Origin: Callipepla californica brunnescens
Taxonomy: Eukaryota > Chordata > Aves > Galliformes > Odontophoridae
Reading direction: 5' to 3'
Assembly (NCBI GenBank): GCA_023055505.1
Contig: JALIRH010000048.1
Coordinates: forward strand, 3,000,166 to 3,064,165
DNA: 64,000 bases
Part shown: positions 51,615 to 64,000 of the stretch, one piece after another
Layout of the letters: each line of letters starts with the position of its first letter
Position numbering within the stretch: position 1 is the stretch's first letter
Translations under genes and position numbers: made by a program
Notes under the pieces: generated by a model
Databases searched by the model: none
What the model saw: the letters and a program-made list of their open reading frames with translations, nothing else
What the model was told of the DNA's origin: nothing

Positions 51615-54600
51615 TTACAAAATAGGGTTTTATAAGAAATCTAGTTTCTAGTGCTTTAAAAAAAACAACTTTATTTTAAGTTTACTCCAAGAATTTTCAT
51701 TTGGGATAACTAGACTAAGTTTCTGAGCAAACAGATCAAAAGAAAAATATTCACTGTCTTCAGTTAGGCACCTGAGTATTTTAGGGTAAAACAAACATTA
51801 TAGAACATCTTATTTTTTAGGGTGAATGCCTTGGCTTTATAAATGAACTCTTTTTTTTTTCTGTAATATAACCATAAATCACATTAACCACAAACCATAT
51901 TTAACATATTAGAGCTTTGTAAAAGAAGCAGATCAGCAACCAAAACATACCCAGTAAGTAAAAATAACCATTTTATCACTGAAATTTCTGAAATAACAGT
52001 ATACTGCTCAGTTTCATTTCCTCTGTGAAGACTTCAACGTCAGCATGGCTTCAGTGCAAGTGACTTTACTGCTTCTGTTTTGAAAGCGGTGGGCTGAATT
52101 TCATAATTTACACATTGTACAAGCACACATTATCCATATCACCTCTGTGCTACTGCTTTCCCACCTTGCATTCTGGCAGAAACAACAGCTGAGTGGCGGT
52201 TTGTGCAAACCTCAGTTTTCATTAATATCTAGTCAAGGATTGTGGAAAAGCCCCTTTGTCACTGACAGCACATCAAAAGCCTGAAACATCTTTTCAGACA
52301 GAACTCTGAGCATCTTACTTCGACAACTATACGAAGTGTAGAAAAAACACTTTAATAGAGATCTTCACTGCTAAGCAGCAGTTGGCTTACAGCAGAACAA
52401 GACCCAGTATCCCAAATCAAGAAGGATGATACTCTCGCCTGTTTTCAAAGTCTCAGAAAGTTCCACAGGTATTTACGATGCATAAATGATCATTTATCAT
52501 TAAATCATGGAGCAAACAATCACCCTCCAACAAAAGACACACAGAAATTATTGCAGAAAGTTTACAAGAGTTCCATAAGAGAGGAGAGCAGACAGAAGAT
52601 TTCCAAGGCACATCAATGCTCTCACCTTCCTTTGATCACTCTCTCTTCTTCTCCACTACCTGCAGTCTGGATCATTACCATTACTTATGTAAGAAATGAT
52701 GACACCAAGTTCAGGTTTTCAGGTCAACACTAGCTGATCTGTAATTATTACTCTACTTGCCTGCGCACACTTGCAGTATTAACGATACCGAGAATTCCTG
52801 ATCATTCAGCATTCTGCAGTCAATCCTATGCAATGGTAGTTGTATCCCTGTTATTGTATTTCCATTTGTTACCGAGTCTCCTTTCCAGGGCTTACCTTAT
52901 ACTAGCTATAATGATCGTTATTTGCCCACCATTTGTAGTTGAGTTTCATTGCTGAAGTCTGGACACGGTGTATCACATACTAGAAGAAAAGACTCAAAGC
53001 AAACTGCAATTTGGGAAAATATATTTAGTGGAGGAATGCAACTTCACCACTGCTGTCCTAATAGATGACAATTTCTGCAGCATGAGGACAAAAAGAAAAG
53101 TTGTACACTGAACAGTATTAACACATGAGATATGGCCCAAGAGATGGAAGTGTGACCAAGTGTTCACCAGGATGGAAGAGCACTGAAAGTGTTCTACAGA
53201 TCAGACTAAGTAAGTGTATGACCTACCAACCACTCTCTGGCCTTCCCAGGAGAAGATACTTGGGGAAGATACAAAGCAATCATTCAATGGCAATTCTGAA
53301 TGTCCTTGCAGACCCTAGCAGACTGTTTCAGTGATCTCCTGGTGTGGTGTCTCCAGGTTTTAAATCCCTGCTGGATTTTTCCTAATGACAGTCCTGTCCT
53401 TGTTCAGGTCAGGTAAGGTATTTCCTGCTTGCATGAATGCTCACTTTCTCATGGCTGTTTTTCTTCCGTTAATTTTATGTCATATTTTGTTTGCTGGTGC
53501 TTTGAGTGCTGTAAAATGCCACGATGCATAGAAGTAGTTATGTAACAAATGGGAAGAACGCTAAATAATAACCAGACAATCATAAAATACTATGATAAGA
53601 TACGCTCTCTTAAATGAAACTGAAAGAGGGAGATGTGATCTTTCTACACAAATGTGACGAATGTGAACATTATGTTATGAGAGATGATTATAATAATTTC
53701 TCTGCAAATTACAGAATCTAATTATACATCATTGCCCAGATGATGTTAAAATGCTCTAGAGAGGGCTACAAAATAAACATTATAATTCTTTTCACAGTAA
53801 ACACCACAGACTTCTGCATTAGTCCTTGGTCATTTCAGTTAGAGCCAGAAAGAGTTTTACAGAGAGCACAGAACTGCACATTGCAGTGCAGCACAATGCT
53901 AGACCATTTCTCACTCCTCTTGCACTCAAAAAACTTGCTGTACTATAACTAGGCACCTTTGCAACATTTAACATTTAAAGACCTGCAGTGTACTTCAAAA
54001 ATGAAACTCTGGAGAGGCAAGCCATCAAACCAGTTTTCCCCAGTGTGCTCCATGTGCCCAGCCTGTATAATAGAGCAGAGCATCCAGGCAAGAACCTGGA
54101 AAGGGCCATGGTTAATGAACTTCATGGGATGCAGTTTAAAGAGAAAAACGAAATGGTAAGAAATGTTAGGCAAGGGGGGGAAAAAAAAGAGAAACCAAAT
54201 GAAGGATTAAAAGGAAAGCATTACATTAAAAGTAACCTAAAAACAAAAACTCAATGTTGAGAAGCTGTGAGTTGATATTTCCTTTATTGCTCACTTTAGC
54301 ATTGTAGAATCAAAGTATAGTAACAGCAAGTAACTTCTTCACCAACTTCGGAGACAGTTAGTTACAGTATGGTACCAAATTCAGACTATCATCTTAACTT
54401 CTGGGCCATCCTCCTGTGAAAAGGAGTTCCACACTACTGAAATTTACTGTGTTTAAACCTATACAGAATGAAAGAGGAAGAGTGAAAAAAAAAAGGCATC
54501 TCAAAGACAAGAAAGACAATCTGTTTGCCCTTCTCTAGCTATTGATGTTTGTATTTCTTAAAAGGATTGATCACTTTTGGTTGAACGGGAGCTAAATTTA

Positions 54601-57600
54601 ACTGTCTGCACAATCAGCAATAATATCCTTGGCTGAATTTCCACATCCTTTATTGCATCCCAAATAAATAAAATAATCGTTCTGCTGAATTAATAATAAT
54701 CCTGTAAGTTGCTATTACTTCGGCCTAAACTTACTCACCTAGCTGAAAGTACTTGGACCAGTATTTCAGACTTGTAAGTCCCAGTTGCGCATCCTGTCTT
54801 AGTTAAACTCTGCTCTTCATTTATTATTTCTCTCTTCTTGCCAGCTCCTTCCCTGTTCCCTTATGGTTTATCCTCTACACTTTCTATTGAGCAGATTTTC
54901 CTTCAGTGTACACTCTACAATAAGTACTAACAAGAAACATACTCCTTTCCACTCTGATAACTGTTCACTCAGTTCATGTTATAACTTCATTTAGCCAGTC
55001 TTCTATTCTCATTCTGCCCTGCAGAGCTGCAAACTTTTCAAAGCAGAGAGTATATGATCCTTTACTCATTTACCGTATTGAAGACAAGGCAGTACTCATC
55101 TTGATTTGCTTGAAGATCCTACCCAAAAAGCCATGATTTGAAATAACTTGTCTTATGTTTAAATTTAGCCAGTGTCCAGCTAGTTCTTTCACTATTTACT
55201 TGAAACCTGGAACCCAGAAACTATGAAAGGAAAGTTAAAGCAACCATTCAGAGTTGGTTTCTTTTTTCCACCGTATTTTCAAAGCATAAGAAATAGCATC
55301 AACCTGACCGTAGCAGAATTACTACTCACAAAACTATAATCATCCAAATAGGTTAAAAAAAAAAAAAAAGAATAGATTGCCTAATAAAAAATATTTTTTC
55401 CCCAAAAAAAATCTTTTGAGCTCTCATGAATAGAACATTTTAATCAACTACAGTGATATTCAGTAAAAAAATATTTGATCTGGAAAAAGTAATAATACAA
55501 CTAAAACAAACTGTATTCTATGCAAAAAATACTACTAAAACTCACCCTGGCACAGGAAAATTTATTTATCTTAATGTAGTCCTCAGCTGTGGCACTCTGT
55601 TATCTCTAAATTAAGCAAACTTTTCCTGGGTCAAGAAGAAAGATTTCAAAGATAAAATTGTAATTTATCTGTGGTTAGCTTACTTTTGCTTTCATAATTA
55701 GGCATTTAAATTCTACCTTGAAAACGGTAACTTTGTCCTTTACAGACTGTCTCTCTGGATTCACTGTAGAAAGTACTCAGTGACGTTCCATCTGTCTGTC
55801 TGATGGCAGGCAAATAAAAAATAATCAAGCAAAAAGCTTTTGAGTTATAAAGCCAAAATAAAGATCACATTCGATGTAACAGTCCTTGAGTTTTAAAATG
55901 CGCAGGCATTCTTCCCCTGTCTAGCTCAACAGGATTTATATAACAGATTGCTATTCTATTCTTTTTAGCTCTGAGGGTATCCTTTCAATGGATCAAGGAA
56001 TTCATAAAGAAACTAGCCTTTCACTTTAAGTAATTATGCTTTTCAAGCTATTTCCCATTCTATTTGCATTGCAGTATCTGATTTTCCGTACTTAGTTCCA
56101 TGATCCAGGGACAACAATTTCTACTGGTATTGATTAAACTCACCAAAAAGAAACAATTTATAATAAGAGAAACGGATTTTGACACTAAGTAGATGAAGAT
56201 TGTTAGTATTAAAATATAATGCCTCCATGGTAGGTTTATACGAACTTAGTAAATTCCATTCAGTAACTTTATAGGCATCCCTAGGTTAGTTCTAATAAAA
56301 AAAAAAAAAGGCAAATGAAGGCAATTTACATAATTATGTGACTTCTAAAACCTGGAGAAAGAACCAGACTTTCTGCAAAGGGAAAAACAAGAACCAAACA
56401 ACCAAACCAAACAAAAAAACCAAACTGATTTAAAAGAGATATTTCAATTTGACATAATGTGTTTTTCTATCAGCTGTCTGTGAGATCAGGAGAAATGGCT
56501 CAATTTCATACTCTGCAGTAAGATTACAATCTACATTCTTAGTCTTCAAATGACAGCAACATCTATAACTGCAGCAGTGATGCTCAACCATTCCTGATAT
56601 GGGCGATAATGGAAGCTCATGCATTTCTCATTTTGCCACCTCAAACAGTTAACAGGTGAACTTACTTTCCTTTCACCATCACATATAAAAGGTTAGTAGT
56701 GTTTTTGTGTCTTACCTATTTGGCTGCTAAATAAATCTATATGCTGAATGTAGCAATACAGCTGCCTAATCTTGACTGCCTCCTCCAGTCTGAGCTGTGA
56801 CATTTCAACAGATATTCTTGCTCCTTGATAAAGGAGTTGTCTGAGCCTAAATAAAATGCTAACATCTGTTCCAGCATGCACAGAGGTGCAGTTACTGCCC
56901 ACCCTGAGGCTCCTTGATGCCCAGTCAAGACAGGATTAGGCTCAGGGCAATCTTCACTACAGGGCTGATAGCAGAACCCTTCAGAAGCAAAATCAAGAGT
57001 TTCCACCATGGTTTGGTGGCTCGCCAACAGAATATTTCACCACCTGTTAAGCAGTTTCATGTCATGTCACACATAGCAGCGAAGAACATGAAGAACATTT
57101 CACCTCACACTTTGCAAAACATTTGCCAGGTTGATGTTCATCTGTGGAGGAATTTACTGTTTTTTTATAGAGCATGAATATACTGCAAACGAAATATCAG
57201 TGAAGTGCCCGACATGGCAGCATTTGCTAATGAATTACTTTTCATCTTGGGAATGCACCAGAGCTTCCTCCTCCATCCCCCTCCAGAGGAAGAGGAACTG
57301 ACCTAATACTAACAGGTAAAGTCACTCCCCTGAAGGGGGAATGACAATTAGGTTATCATTTCAAACAATTGAGAAAATTATGTCCCAGATATATGAAAAG
57401 TTAGATAGATCACATATACTCATTCAGCTAATTTGAAAACTCAGGAAATCATTAATGTTATTCAGGCATTTCTTTCATTCTTTTTTTTTTTTTCTTCAAA
57501 ATAGCTTTTTCAAAAACTCAGTAATTCGTGAGATATTTATTTTACTTACCAAAATAATCTGATGGTATCTGATAACAAATATCCGAAGACAAGGTTTATA

Positions 57601-60160
57601 AAGGAATAATTAACCGAGCATAACATGGTAGCTTTGACTAGCTCATAATACTAGCCAATACCTCTGAAGAGTTACCAGCTTTCCATCTCATGCTTTTTTA
57701 GAATTATTCAACATTTTTGCATTACTGAAGGTTAAACAACCTCACAAAATTAAAGTATTCTGAAGGAGCTCATCTAACATAGCATATTTCTACATCTCTC
57801 ATTGATCGCTGCTAAGGATAAACTTGTTCTCAGGAGTTTATGCACATCATTTCTTCATGCTCACTCTAGGTCATGGTCACCTGGTACTTGAAATGATTTA
57901 GACATTATTTTGAAACCAAGGAAGAAAATAACCGCATTGATGCAGCCAACTGGTGTTGGAAAAAAAAAAAAAAAGAAATTAAACAGGACTTTCAGTTGAC
58001 AGACAGAAGTTAAAGAAAGCACTAAATTAATGCTGATGTTAGCAAGGTCTATCAGCCACAGTAACATCAAATGCTCGAATTTTGAAATCTAGTTTTAGCT
58101 TGAGATGTTGCAAGCAAATATACCCCCACCCTCTCCTGAAAGGTTTAGGAACGAGACCCCAGAATTAGCCTTTTCCCTGGCAATTCCCCTGGACATAAAT
58201 CAGAGCTGCTGAGCGTGGAGATTGGTGTGTTTTTCTTGGATCCACAACATCCAGAGCACAGTTAGGGACCACTTTGTAATAAAGATATTTCTTTGCCAAG
58301 CAAGCAGCAGTGTGGTCATATAATCAGTTAGCATAGTCATCTGACCATGCTGGAGGAACAGCAACAGCACAGGGAGCTGGAATGACTTTCATTAGCACGT
58401 GCTGTGAGACCTCTCAAACTCTTCAAAAGCAAATCATATGCACTGATGTTGAAGCACTGCTTCAGTGACCAGCTCCACAGAAGTCTTCATCTTTGAAGAT
58501 AAGGAAGAAGGACCGTCTTCCAAAAGAAACAGGCACAGATTGGCTATTACTGAAAATCACTATGAATATAATCCATAGCTGGATACAGCTAGTAGAACTG
58601 GATATAAAAGAACACTACGTTAACAGTCTTCACACCTAAAGTGCCATGGAATGGTATGGGACGTTATTAAATGGCTCTATTTTTCCTTTTGCAAATCAGA
58701 TATGCTGGCGTCCTCCATTTGGTGGCAAAGGTGGAAAAACTGACCAGTGTTCTGCTTAAAATAGCTTTTAAAAATCTAATCAATTCCTGCCTGCAGTCTA
58801 ATCTTTTCTATGTAAAGCAAACCCCTTGACTTCAGCACTCCCTCAGTAAAGTTTTCTAAAGTTGCAGTATCCTCTTGGCTTTCTGTAGACACTCTACAGT
58901 TTGTCTGGTTTACAAGAATCCTCACATTGCTCAAAGCCCTTGAACTTCCTTTCATTTTTAAACCTTTAAAAACTGCCCATGTGTAGGAAGAAATTAGAAA
59001 AACATTTGATGTATTACAAATCATAGAAAGGTAGACTGAAAAAAAAACAGCTTACATGTGAAAATGGATCAAAAAATTGCATCAGATATATCCAACCCCT
59101 CCCAGAAAAATAACGACAGTAAAAGAGATCAAGCTAAAACAATTTGATAGTCAGGTCTAAATCTTATGGAAAAACATGTTGTACATTTCTCATCCAAAAA
59201 ATCCATTTCTCAGTGTCTCATTACATCCTGAGATGAAATGTACTATCTGTCTAAATATTCCTACCCACTATGATCAACACATTACGCAACAATCCCCCAA
59301 GCACCTCTTAAAATCACTCTGGCATTGAATTATGACCCCAATTTCTATGGGGAAGAAACTGAGGCAAAGGATTGTGTCAGCTTGTAGTTAACCACACGGT
59401 ATTAACAACAGGAAACCTTTGAAATGAATTGTTCAATGTTGTGCTTCAGCACCATGTCCATGTATATAATTCTCCCTCAGCAACAACTGAGCAACACAAA
59501 GATCTAAAAAAGCATGTGTGTGAGAGTACAAATATGTAAAAAGGGCCAGTCTTGATTGTTTCACTGGTGTGATTAGATTTGGGAATCTGAATATGTGAGA
59601 GAAACAGGCAGGATTAGTTTCTCTATCACTTCCATAAATAAAACGATGCATATGGCAATGACTGCTTAATATTGTCTATCATACTCAAGCTGTCATAGTT
59701 GTTATAGCAAGAAGTTCAAATTCATTTTAAAGATACTGGTGCAAAATAAGGAAATCAAAGCTTGCTGTGGATAATTCTGTAAGTGTATGGCATGATTAAA
59801 GTTATTGATTAGTTTATTAATCAAATACTATCCTTGAAATTTTCAACTGTGTAAATGCAGCATGTAATTTCTTAACTAAGACATTTTAAAAATGATTTTT
59901 CTAATATTCTTCCATAAGGAACGCTTTTCACAAAATGAATCATAACGGCTTTAGAAGACAAGCAGAAGTATAGGCATTTATAAATATAAATGTAACCTCT
60001 GGCTGCTGCTCACAGATGAGAAATGCACCACATCTATAACATTTTATTCATGAATATAAAGAAATATGTCTAGGAATACAGATATATTTATCATCCAGAG
60101 GTACTAAAAGATGTTAGAAGTACTTCAGAAAACACTTTTCAGTGTCCTTAAAAAATCCTG

Positions 60161-60186
60161 TTTTATTTATTTATTTATTTATTTAC
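60161..60186. repeat. (TTTA)n microsatellite
   Basis: Six consecutive tttat-type tetramer units. Confidence 0.9.
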
Positions 60187-61584
60187 ATTGTTTTTGACTA
60201 AGGAAGATCAGTCCATGCACAGTAATCTCAGAGAAGCTTGTTTAATGTAATAACTGAAATTATAAGGCCAAATATCTGTCAGGCTGCTGGGATATGTATC
60301 TCAGATAACTTCAAGATTCACCTGACTGACAAGATCATAGCTTTAATTATACAATACCCTTCAAAGCCTGTGGGATTAACAGTAGAAGATACTGACAGCT
60401 GGCTATGAAGCCACGCAGAAGGGATGGCTATAAAAAGACAAAAAAGAGAGGAGATGCACCTGTTCTATGTTGGCCAAATACTTTTTCTGCACACGATGCT
60501 ACATTATTATAATAAAGGAGCATTACAGACCTCCTCCTGATCCAACATACCTGTGCTTCAATCAATGTCTCAGCTCTTTCACGTAGCTGAATTCTACTGA
60601 CCAGCTCCTTACATAAAAGATGGTACTAGAAGACAAGAGCTCCCAGAAAGACTATGGTTTCCAAGGAAATAAACATACTAAAAACCTTCTCATCTACTAT
60701 GGCAGTAAAAAAAAATATGCTAACTGAAAGATTCAATACACTCCACAGCACAAGGTCCACAACAGCTGACAGCTAGAAGTTCTTCAACATTTTGCTTCCT
60801 TTATAATTTATCTGAGTATTAAATTATGCAGTGTAAGATTCAGTCTATTAATTTTTTCCTAATGCTCATCTCAGAGTACAGACAGTGAGATTGCTAAAAC
60901 TGTTAAAATAGCCACAGTTTGCTGTGCAGTTTAGGGGAGGAAAAGAAAACAAAAAAAACAAAGGTATCTGTCAGTGGGACCATGACATACCCTCTGTCCA
61001 ATAGTGCTTAGGTGGAAAAGTCCCTTTTTGTACTTGGATACTTGGAAGTTGCTTATTCTGCAAGTGGATAGCATCCTTAAGCTGTTGGAGGTATTAAGAA
61101 GCTGTCAGTTGAGATTTTTCTCCATGAGGGAAATTGTACTCATTTGTTAGTGTTATAATTACTTTGGGCTTTGCCAAATTAACTAATCCCCACCTTGTTC
61201 ATGAATTCTAACTACTGCTGCAGTACCCTGGCTCTCACTTTCCTTCTAAATAAGCAGCATCTGCTGCTTTTCGGCAGAGACTGTCTCTTCCACTCAGTAG
61301 AACAACAAGTATTTTAGGGATATTAAAATGTTTTGTCTTTGCAAACATTGGAGCGGAGCCATTGCACATCTTCCAGTCTCAAGAGCAGTTTAATATCAAA
61401 CAAAAAGCTTATTTTTATAAGTTTAAACTTTACTGTAAGTCATTATTCTAAAGCAAGATATTAGTATCACCAGTGTTCTAACCTTGCATGAATTTGATGC
61501 TTACTTTAACAGCAGGACTTCAAGTCTGCAAGAAATGCAGGGGATGAGGCATCTCCAGCCTCTTAGCCCCAAGTCTGTATATAT

Positions 61585-61750
61585 GTCCTGGGTTGCACCA
61601 CCCCAGGTGCAGAATTTGGCACTTTCTCTTGCACAGCTTCATGCACTCAGTGGCTGCTCAGCCCTCGCATTCGTCAAGATCTCTCTGCAATGCCTCTTTG
61701 CCCTTGAGGGAGTCAACAGCTCCTCCAATTTAGTGTTGTCTTCAAACTAA
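61585..61750 (-). mobile_element. CR1 retrotransposon fragment (more internal region)
   Basis: Reverse CR1 from upstream of the usual 3' tail: cctgggttgcaccaccccag, gtgcagaatttggcactttc, agatctctctgcaatgcctc, gggagtcaacagctcctcca. The 88-codon frame on the plus strand is a by-product. Confidence 0.8.
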
Positions 61751-62536
61751 GCATAAACTCGCATTCTGCATCCAGACACCATTTCCAGACCAAGCTTTCC
61801 CTAGACAGATGAAGCACTTGATCCTGCAGAGAGGGGTGTGACAGAAAAGACTTAAAGAACACCACTGCTTTTGTTAGCTTGCTTTATAAATTTCTAAAGC
61901 ATCAAATAAAAGCATAGGAACCAAAGAGGAGTTACACATCTCTTGTTTATGCCATCAGCAAAACTCATGTAGTGCCCTTTTCTAGTTGGACCTCCAGAGC
62001 AACCTCTGTGAGACTGCTGATATTGCAGAGCACCACCTGGGTACACAGCTACCACCTTGCAGAAGCTGCCATATTGAAATCATGAAGCATCTGTATGAAA
62101 TGGAAACAAAATGAGAAGAGATTGCTGTTTCCTTGTGTTAACGTTGCTTGGGAAACCAGAATGGGACCACACTGGGATGGGAAAGCAAAGTCTAGGTGAG
62201 GACTGATCCCCTTTAAATACAGTTTTATTTCCTTCTTGACTGAAGTTCAAACACCTGTGTTTCTATGCAGGACCAGCAACAAGTGCTGGTCAGTGACACC
62301 TGCTCTGGCTGCTCCAGCCAGCCAGGCCTTGGGTGCCACACAGAAATACTGCTGTGATGACACGTAGGTCTCATGGTGACATGTGAGCAGCTCTCAACAG
62401 AAGCCCCAGACAGTTCTGTTGGCTGTTCCTTGCCAACTGGCAGTGCAAAGATGGGCTCATCGCAGAAGTTTCTCTGTGTGAGAATTGCCTCCAAACTGAA
62501 ACAAGAGAGATTAAAATTGAGCCACCTGAATCAGAA

Positions 62537-62992
62537 ATGTTTTCTGTTTCTGATCCAGAGGAATTCCTTGAGTCCTTGGGTTCCCCTTCTTCAGTTTCTC
62601 CAGGACAGCATCAAGGAACAGCAAGGGATGCTGCTGCAGCATGGATAAATGAAGAAAAGGATTCACTCACTTTTTCTGATGAAGAGGAAGCCAAACTTTT
62701 ATCTCATACCACTTCTGAGGAGAGCAAAGCCAGCATCTTCTCAGTCCTCAGCTTTCCACAGAAAGTCTGTGACTGGTTGAAGGTGACCAGCCACAGTGAA
62801 AACTGCACTGTCCTCGATAAAGAAATATTTAAGGTCCAAGTACTGGGAAGGAAAGGACCTTTGAGAGTTCTGCAGACTGAAAACATGAAAAGCTTAATTA
62901 GTCAGCTTAATCTGTATGGATTCACCCTATCCTGCACCAATTGCACCTGCAGTTCTCACCGGGCACGTGCAGGGGATGGGCTGGCTCCTTAG
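62537..62992 (+). pseudogene. HSFX/HSFY-like heat shock factor DNA-binding domain, antisense in AMPH intron 1
   Basis: A 151-codon frame opposite to AMPH. Residues 71-76 (LSFPQK) match the start of the HSFX/HSFY-type DNA-binding domain. Residues 92-98 (VLDKEIF), 105-114 (RKGPLRVLQT) and 117-129 (MKS then QLNLYGF) follow in family order, with the invariant QLNLYGF intact. Family members bind nGAAn elements by a winged helix-turn-helix. Here the segment between FPQK and the DKE strand is about seven residues short, the recognition-helix Arg before QLN is Ser (SLISQLN), and the homology stops just after YGF, so the wing is missing. Upstream of the ATG the frame stays open to 62387. A possible AATAAA lies at 63139-63144. 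No poly-A tail or flanking duplication is visible. It is either a decayed copy or an exon of a spliced gene; family membership is fairly sure, function is not. Confidence 0.65.
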
Positions 62993-63138
62993 CACAGGAC
63001 CCACTGCAGACAGCAGGCACAGCAGCACCAGTTACAGGTTCAGAAATTGAGAGGTCATAGGTAGATAGTTCTGGAAAGATGTTTGAATAGTAAACCTTTT
63101 CTGTTGTCAGGTGCATTCGTTCATTTAACAGTTCGGTA

Positions 63139-63144
63139 AATAAA
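63139..63144 (+). terminator. Possible poly(A) signal downstream of the HSF-like frame
   Basis: AATAAA about 150 bp after the stop of the HSF-like frame. Common by chance in AT-rich DNA, so weak evidence. Confidence 0.25.
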
Positions 63145-64000
63145 GAGTTTGAATAATACATGAGGCAGATTTTATGTAATGTGGAGTGGTAAAGCTTTAG
63201 GAAAACAAGACTTCTACATCAGCACTGCTGGTCTTTTACTGCCCCTTCCATTGTAATGCCCATGTGACCCATACTAATTCATCCATGTGATGCCCATCAC
63301 TGCCACCATTCCTGCAGCACTGCAGGGAGGGTAAGGAAAATGAAAGGAGGAGATTTTTTGAGGCATTCCCAGGCTGCGAGACAGCACTAAGGCAAAGAAA
63401 GTTCATGAAAGGAAAGGCTGTCTAAATAATAATGCTACTCCTACCAGGATAGTTCTTTTCTTAGGTAACCCACTTTCTCCTGTTTATAAAGAATAGTGTC
63501 TCTACAAGAACGATATGCAAATTAATAATAGGACAGAGGAAATATTAAAAGGAACAAAGCTAAGAATAAAAATTATCTTCTTTTTTTTGTCTTCGGATGT
63601 TGAATTTTGTGCAGTAGATATATACCATGACTGATAACTGCAGTGGAAATCCTGGATGCTGCAAGAAATTAGATGCCATTGTTTCCTCATATTTAAATTA
63701 ATCCCAGTACTTCAGCTGGTTGCTAGGAGCCCGAAAGAGATGCTACATTTTCATAGAAGTACCAAAGCTAAATCTTGTTAGTCGCAGGCATTAATCATAG
63801 CGTGTTTTTCATAGGAGGAAGAATAAAATCAGTCAAGTTCTTACATTCTACCTTTCTTAACTTTATTCTCCATTTCCCAGTTGATAAATTCCCCTCTCCC
63901 TGTTCTCGGCTGTTGTCAGCATTGCTATGCATTGGGAAACACTTGCCACATCCCTCAAAAGGAAACTGCACTTCAGTAGGGCCTGAAATGGATTCTGCAA

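Larger units (their letters stand above)
47501..64000 (-). other. AMPH intron 1 (partial)
   Basis: At least 16.5 kb. It contains three CR1 fragments (48463-48627, 49750-49888, 61585-61750), a promoter-like or LTR-like block (51359-51614), AT and TTTA microsatellites, and an antisense HSF-like frame (62537-62992). The stretch 51615-60160 shows only A/T tracts and no recognisable gene. I found no exon 1. Confidence 0.75.

Noticed and set aside
62373..62648. 91-codon frame overlapping the HSF-like frame
   Set aside because: Different reading frame, no HSF-like residues.
47501..64000. Search for AMPH exon 1 in the right arm
   Set aside because: No segment encodes the N-terminal helix (family start MADIKTGIFAKNVQK), so exon 1 must be beyond the window.

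Overview
The window is vertebrate nuclear DNA, almost certainly from a bird and most likely a galliform such as chicken. The reasons are AT-rich introns with many 3'-truncated CR1 non-LTR retrotransposon copies of the avian type, no mammalian SINE/LINE families that I could recognise, and exons whose translation is close to mammalian amphiphysin I. Species is inference.

The window holds the central part of one gene, AMPH (amphiphysin I, the synaptic N-BAR protein of clathrin-mediated vesicle recycling), on the minus strand. I place 17 coding exons between 47500 and 4652, read right to left. I number them 2 to 18 by matching to human AMPH, counting the large insert as 15. Exon 1 (N-terminal amphipathic helix) lies right of 64000. 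The acidic tail after human residue about 466 and the SH3 exons lie left of position 1. Exons 2-9 (47500 to 23562) encode the BAR domain. Exons 10-11 encode the proline-rich stretch and the AP-2 motif (F-x-D-N-F). Exons 12-13 encode the clathrin motifs LLDLD and PWDLW. Exons 14-18 are a run of small in-frame exons interrupted by one 1812-bp exon (10729 to 8918). That exon adds 604 acidic, tryptophan-studded codons exactly between two conserved small exons. It appears to be the avian counterpart of the large insert reported for retina-type amphiphysin I.

The rest is intron. The introns contain at least nine CR1 fragments in both orientations, several simple repeats, and two GC-richer blocks of unknown origin (35100-35460 and 42780-43460). 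Near 51360-51614 is a promoter-like or LTR-like block on the AMPH strand with a strong hairpin and a perfect-consensus splice donor. Inside intron 1, on the opposite strand (62537-62992), is an open frame with a recognisable but damaged HSFX/HSFY-type heat-shock-factor DNA-binding domain, the only other gene-like object I can support.

I see no tRNA, rRNA, CRISPR or prokaryotic-type features. No wholly new multi-gene system is visible. The items most worth following are the giant AMPH cassette exon, the antisense HSF-like frame and the promoter-like block in intron 1.
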